Assembly: GCA_958447915.1 (NCBI GenBank)
Contig: CAUDCB010000137.1
Span: 1 to 5,486 of the forward strand
Length of the DNA stretch: 5,486 nt
Direction of reading: 5' to 3'
Source: an uncultured Collinsella sp.
Lineage (GTDB): Bacteria > Actinomycetota > Coriobacteriia > Coriobacteriales > Coriobacteriaceae
In this document: piece by piece, positions 5,407 to 5,486 of the stretch
Numbering within the stretch: position 1 is the stretch's first letter
How the letters are laid out: every line of letters begins with the position of its first letter
Notes under the pieces: generated by a model
What the model was told of the DNA's origin: nothing
Database searches by the model: none
The model's input: the letters and a program-made list of their open reading frames with translations, nothing else
Position numbers and translations under genes: made by a program

Positions 5407-5486
5407 TTATGTCAGCAAGCTGAATTTGAAGATCTTAGACGCGCGGTACACAGGGGCCTGGGCTGAAAAGATTTTGGTTGGTAGGT
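5407..5486 (-). CDS. 3' end of a convergent gene, possibly a second glycosyltransferase (partial)
   Basis: Reading the minus strand from the window edge, one frame stays open for 26 codons and stops at TAA (plus strand 5407-5409). Its tail includes KIFSAQAPVYRASKIFKF followed by SLLT. The YR(x)ASKIFKF ending matches the C-terminus of the glycosyltransferase encoded at 4228-5259 (LYRLASKIFKF). The shared part is identical in codons: 16 bases at 5239-5254 are the exact complement of 5421-5436. This suggests a paralogous glycosyltransferase running off the right edge. The start lies outside the window. With so few residues, the family assignment is inference; the alternative is an inverted fragment copied from the neighbouring gene end. 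Confidence 0.55.
   Translation of the reverse strand, partial: LPTKIFSAQAPVYRASKIFKFSLLT

Overview
The window looks like chromosomal DNA from a high-GC Coriobacteriia member, most likely Collinsella or a close relative. This is inferred from GC-rich codon use, strong AAGGAG ribosome sites and protein character; no marker gene proves it. Five genes are visible: ackA (+), pta (-), glf (+), a family 2 glycosyltransferase (+) and the 3' tail of a minus-strand gene cut by the right edge.

Region by region: 1-95 holds the ackA promoter with a TGATAA-type palindrome. ackA (96-1274) ends in a strong intrinsic terminator. 1332-1820 has no gene, but holds a cluster of six degenerate 16-bp repeats in mixed orientation (1347-1518), a plain stretch (1519-1678), and a 127-bp nested palindrome (1679-1805) just past the stop codon of convergent pta (1821-2801, minus). 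2802-3032 is a divergent control region. It contains two TATAAT boxes pointing away from each other, a foldable pta leader, and palindromes in the glf leader. glf (3033-4235) overlaps the glycosyltransferase gene (4228-5259) by 8 bases. A second nested palindrome (5280-5392) separates it from the convergent partial gene (5407-5486, minus).

Together, Pta and AckA convert acetyl-CoA to acetate with ATP formation. The two genes sit tail to tail with separate promoters rather than in the familiar pta-ackA operon. Glf makes UDP-galactofuranose from UDP-galactopyranose, and the adjoining glycosyltransferase probably acts in the same surface glycan pathway.

The protein genes are ordinary. The unusual material is non-coding: two nested palindromes of the same design, one at each convergent junction, with perfect outer arms of 28 and 21 bp that are partly self-complementary and flank a terminator hairpin; a repeat cluster built as two matching 16-16-16 hairpins 124 bp apart; and a related nested structure in the pta leader.
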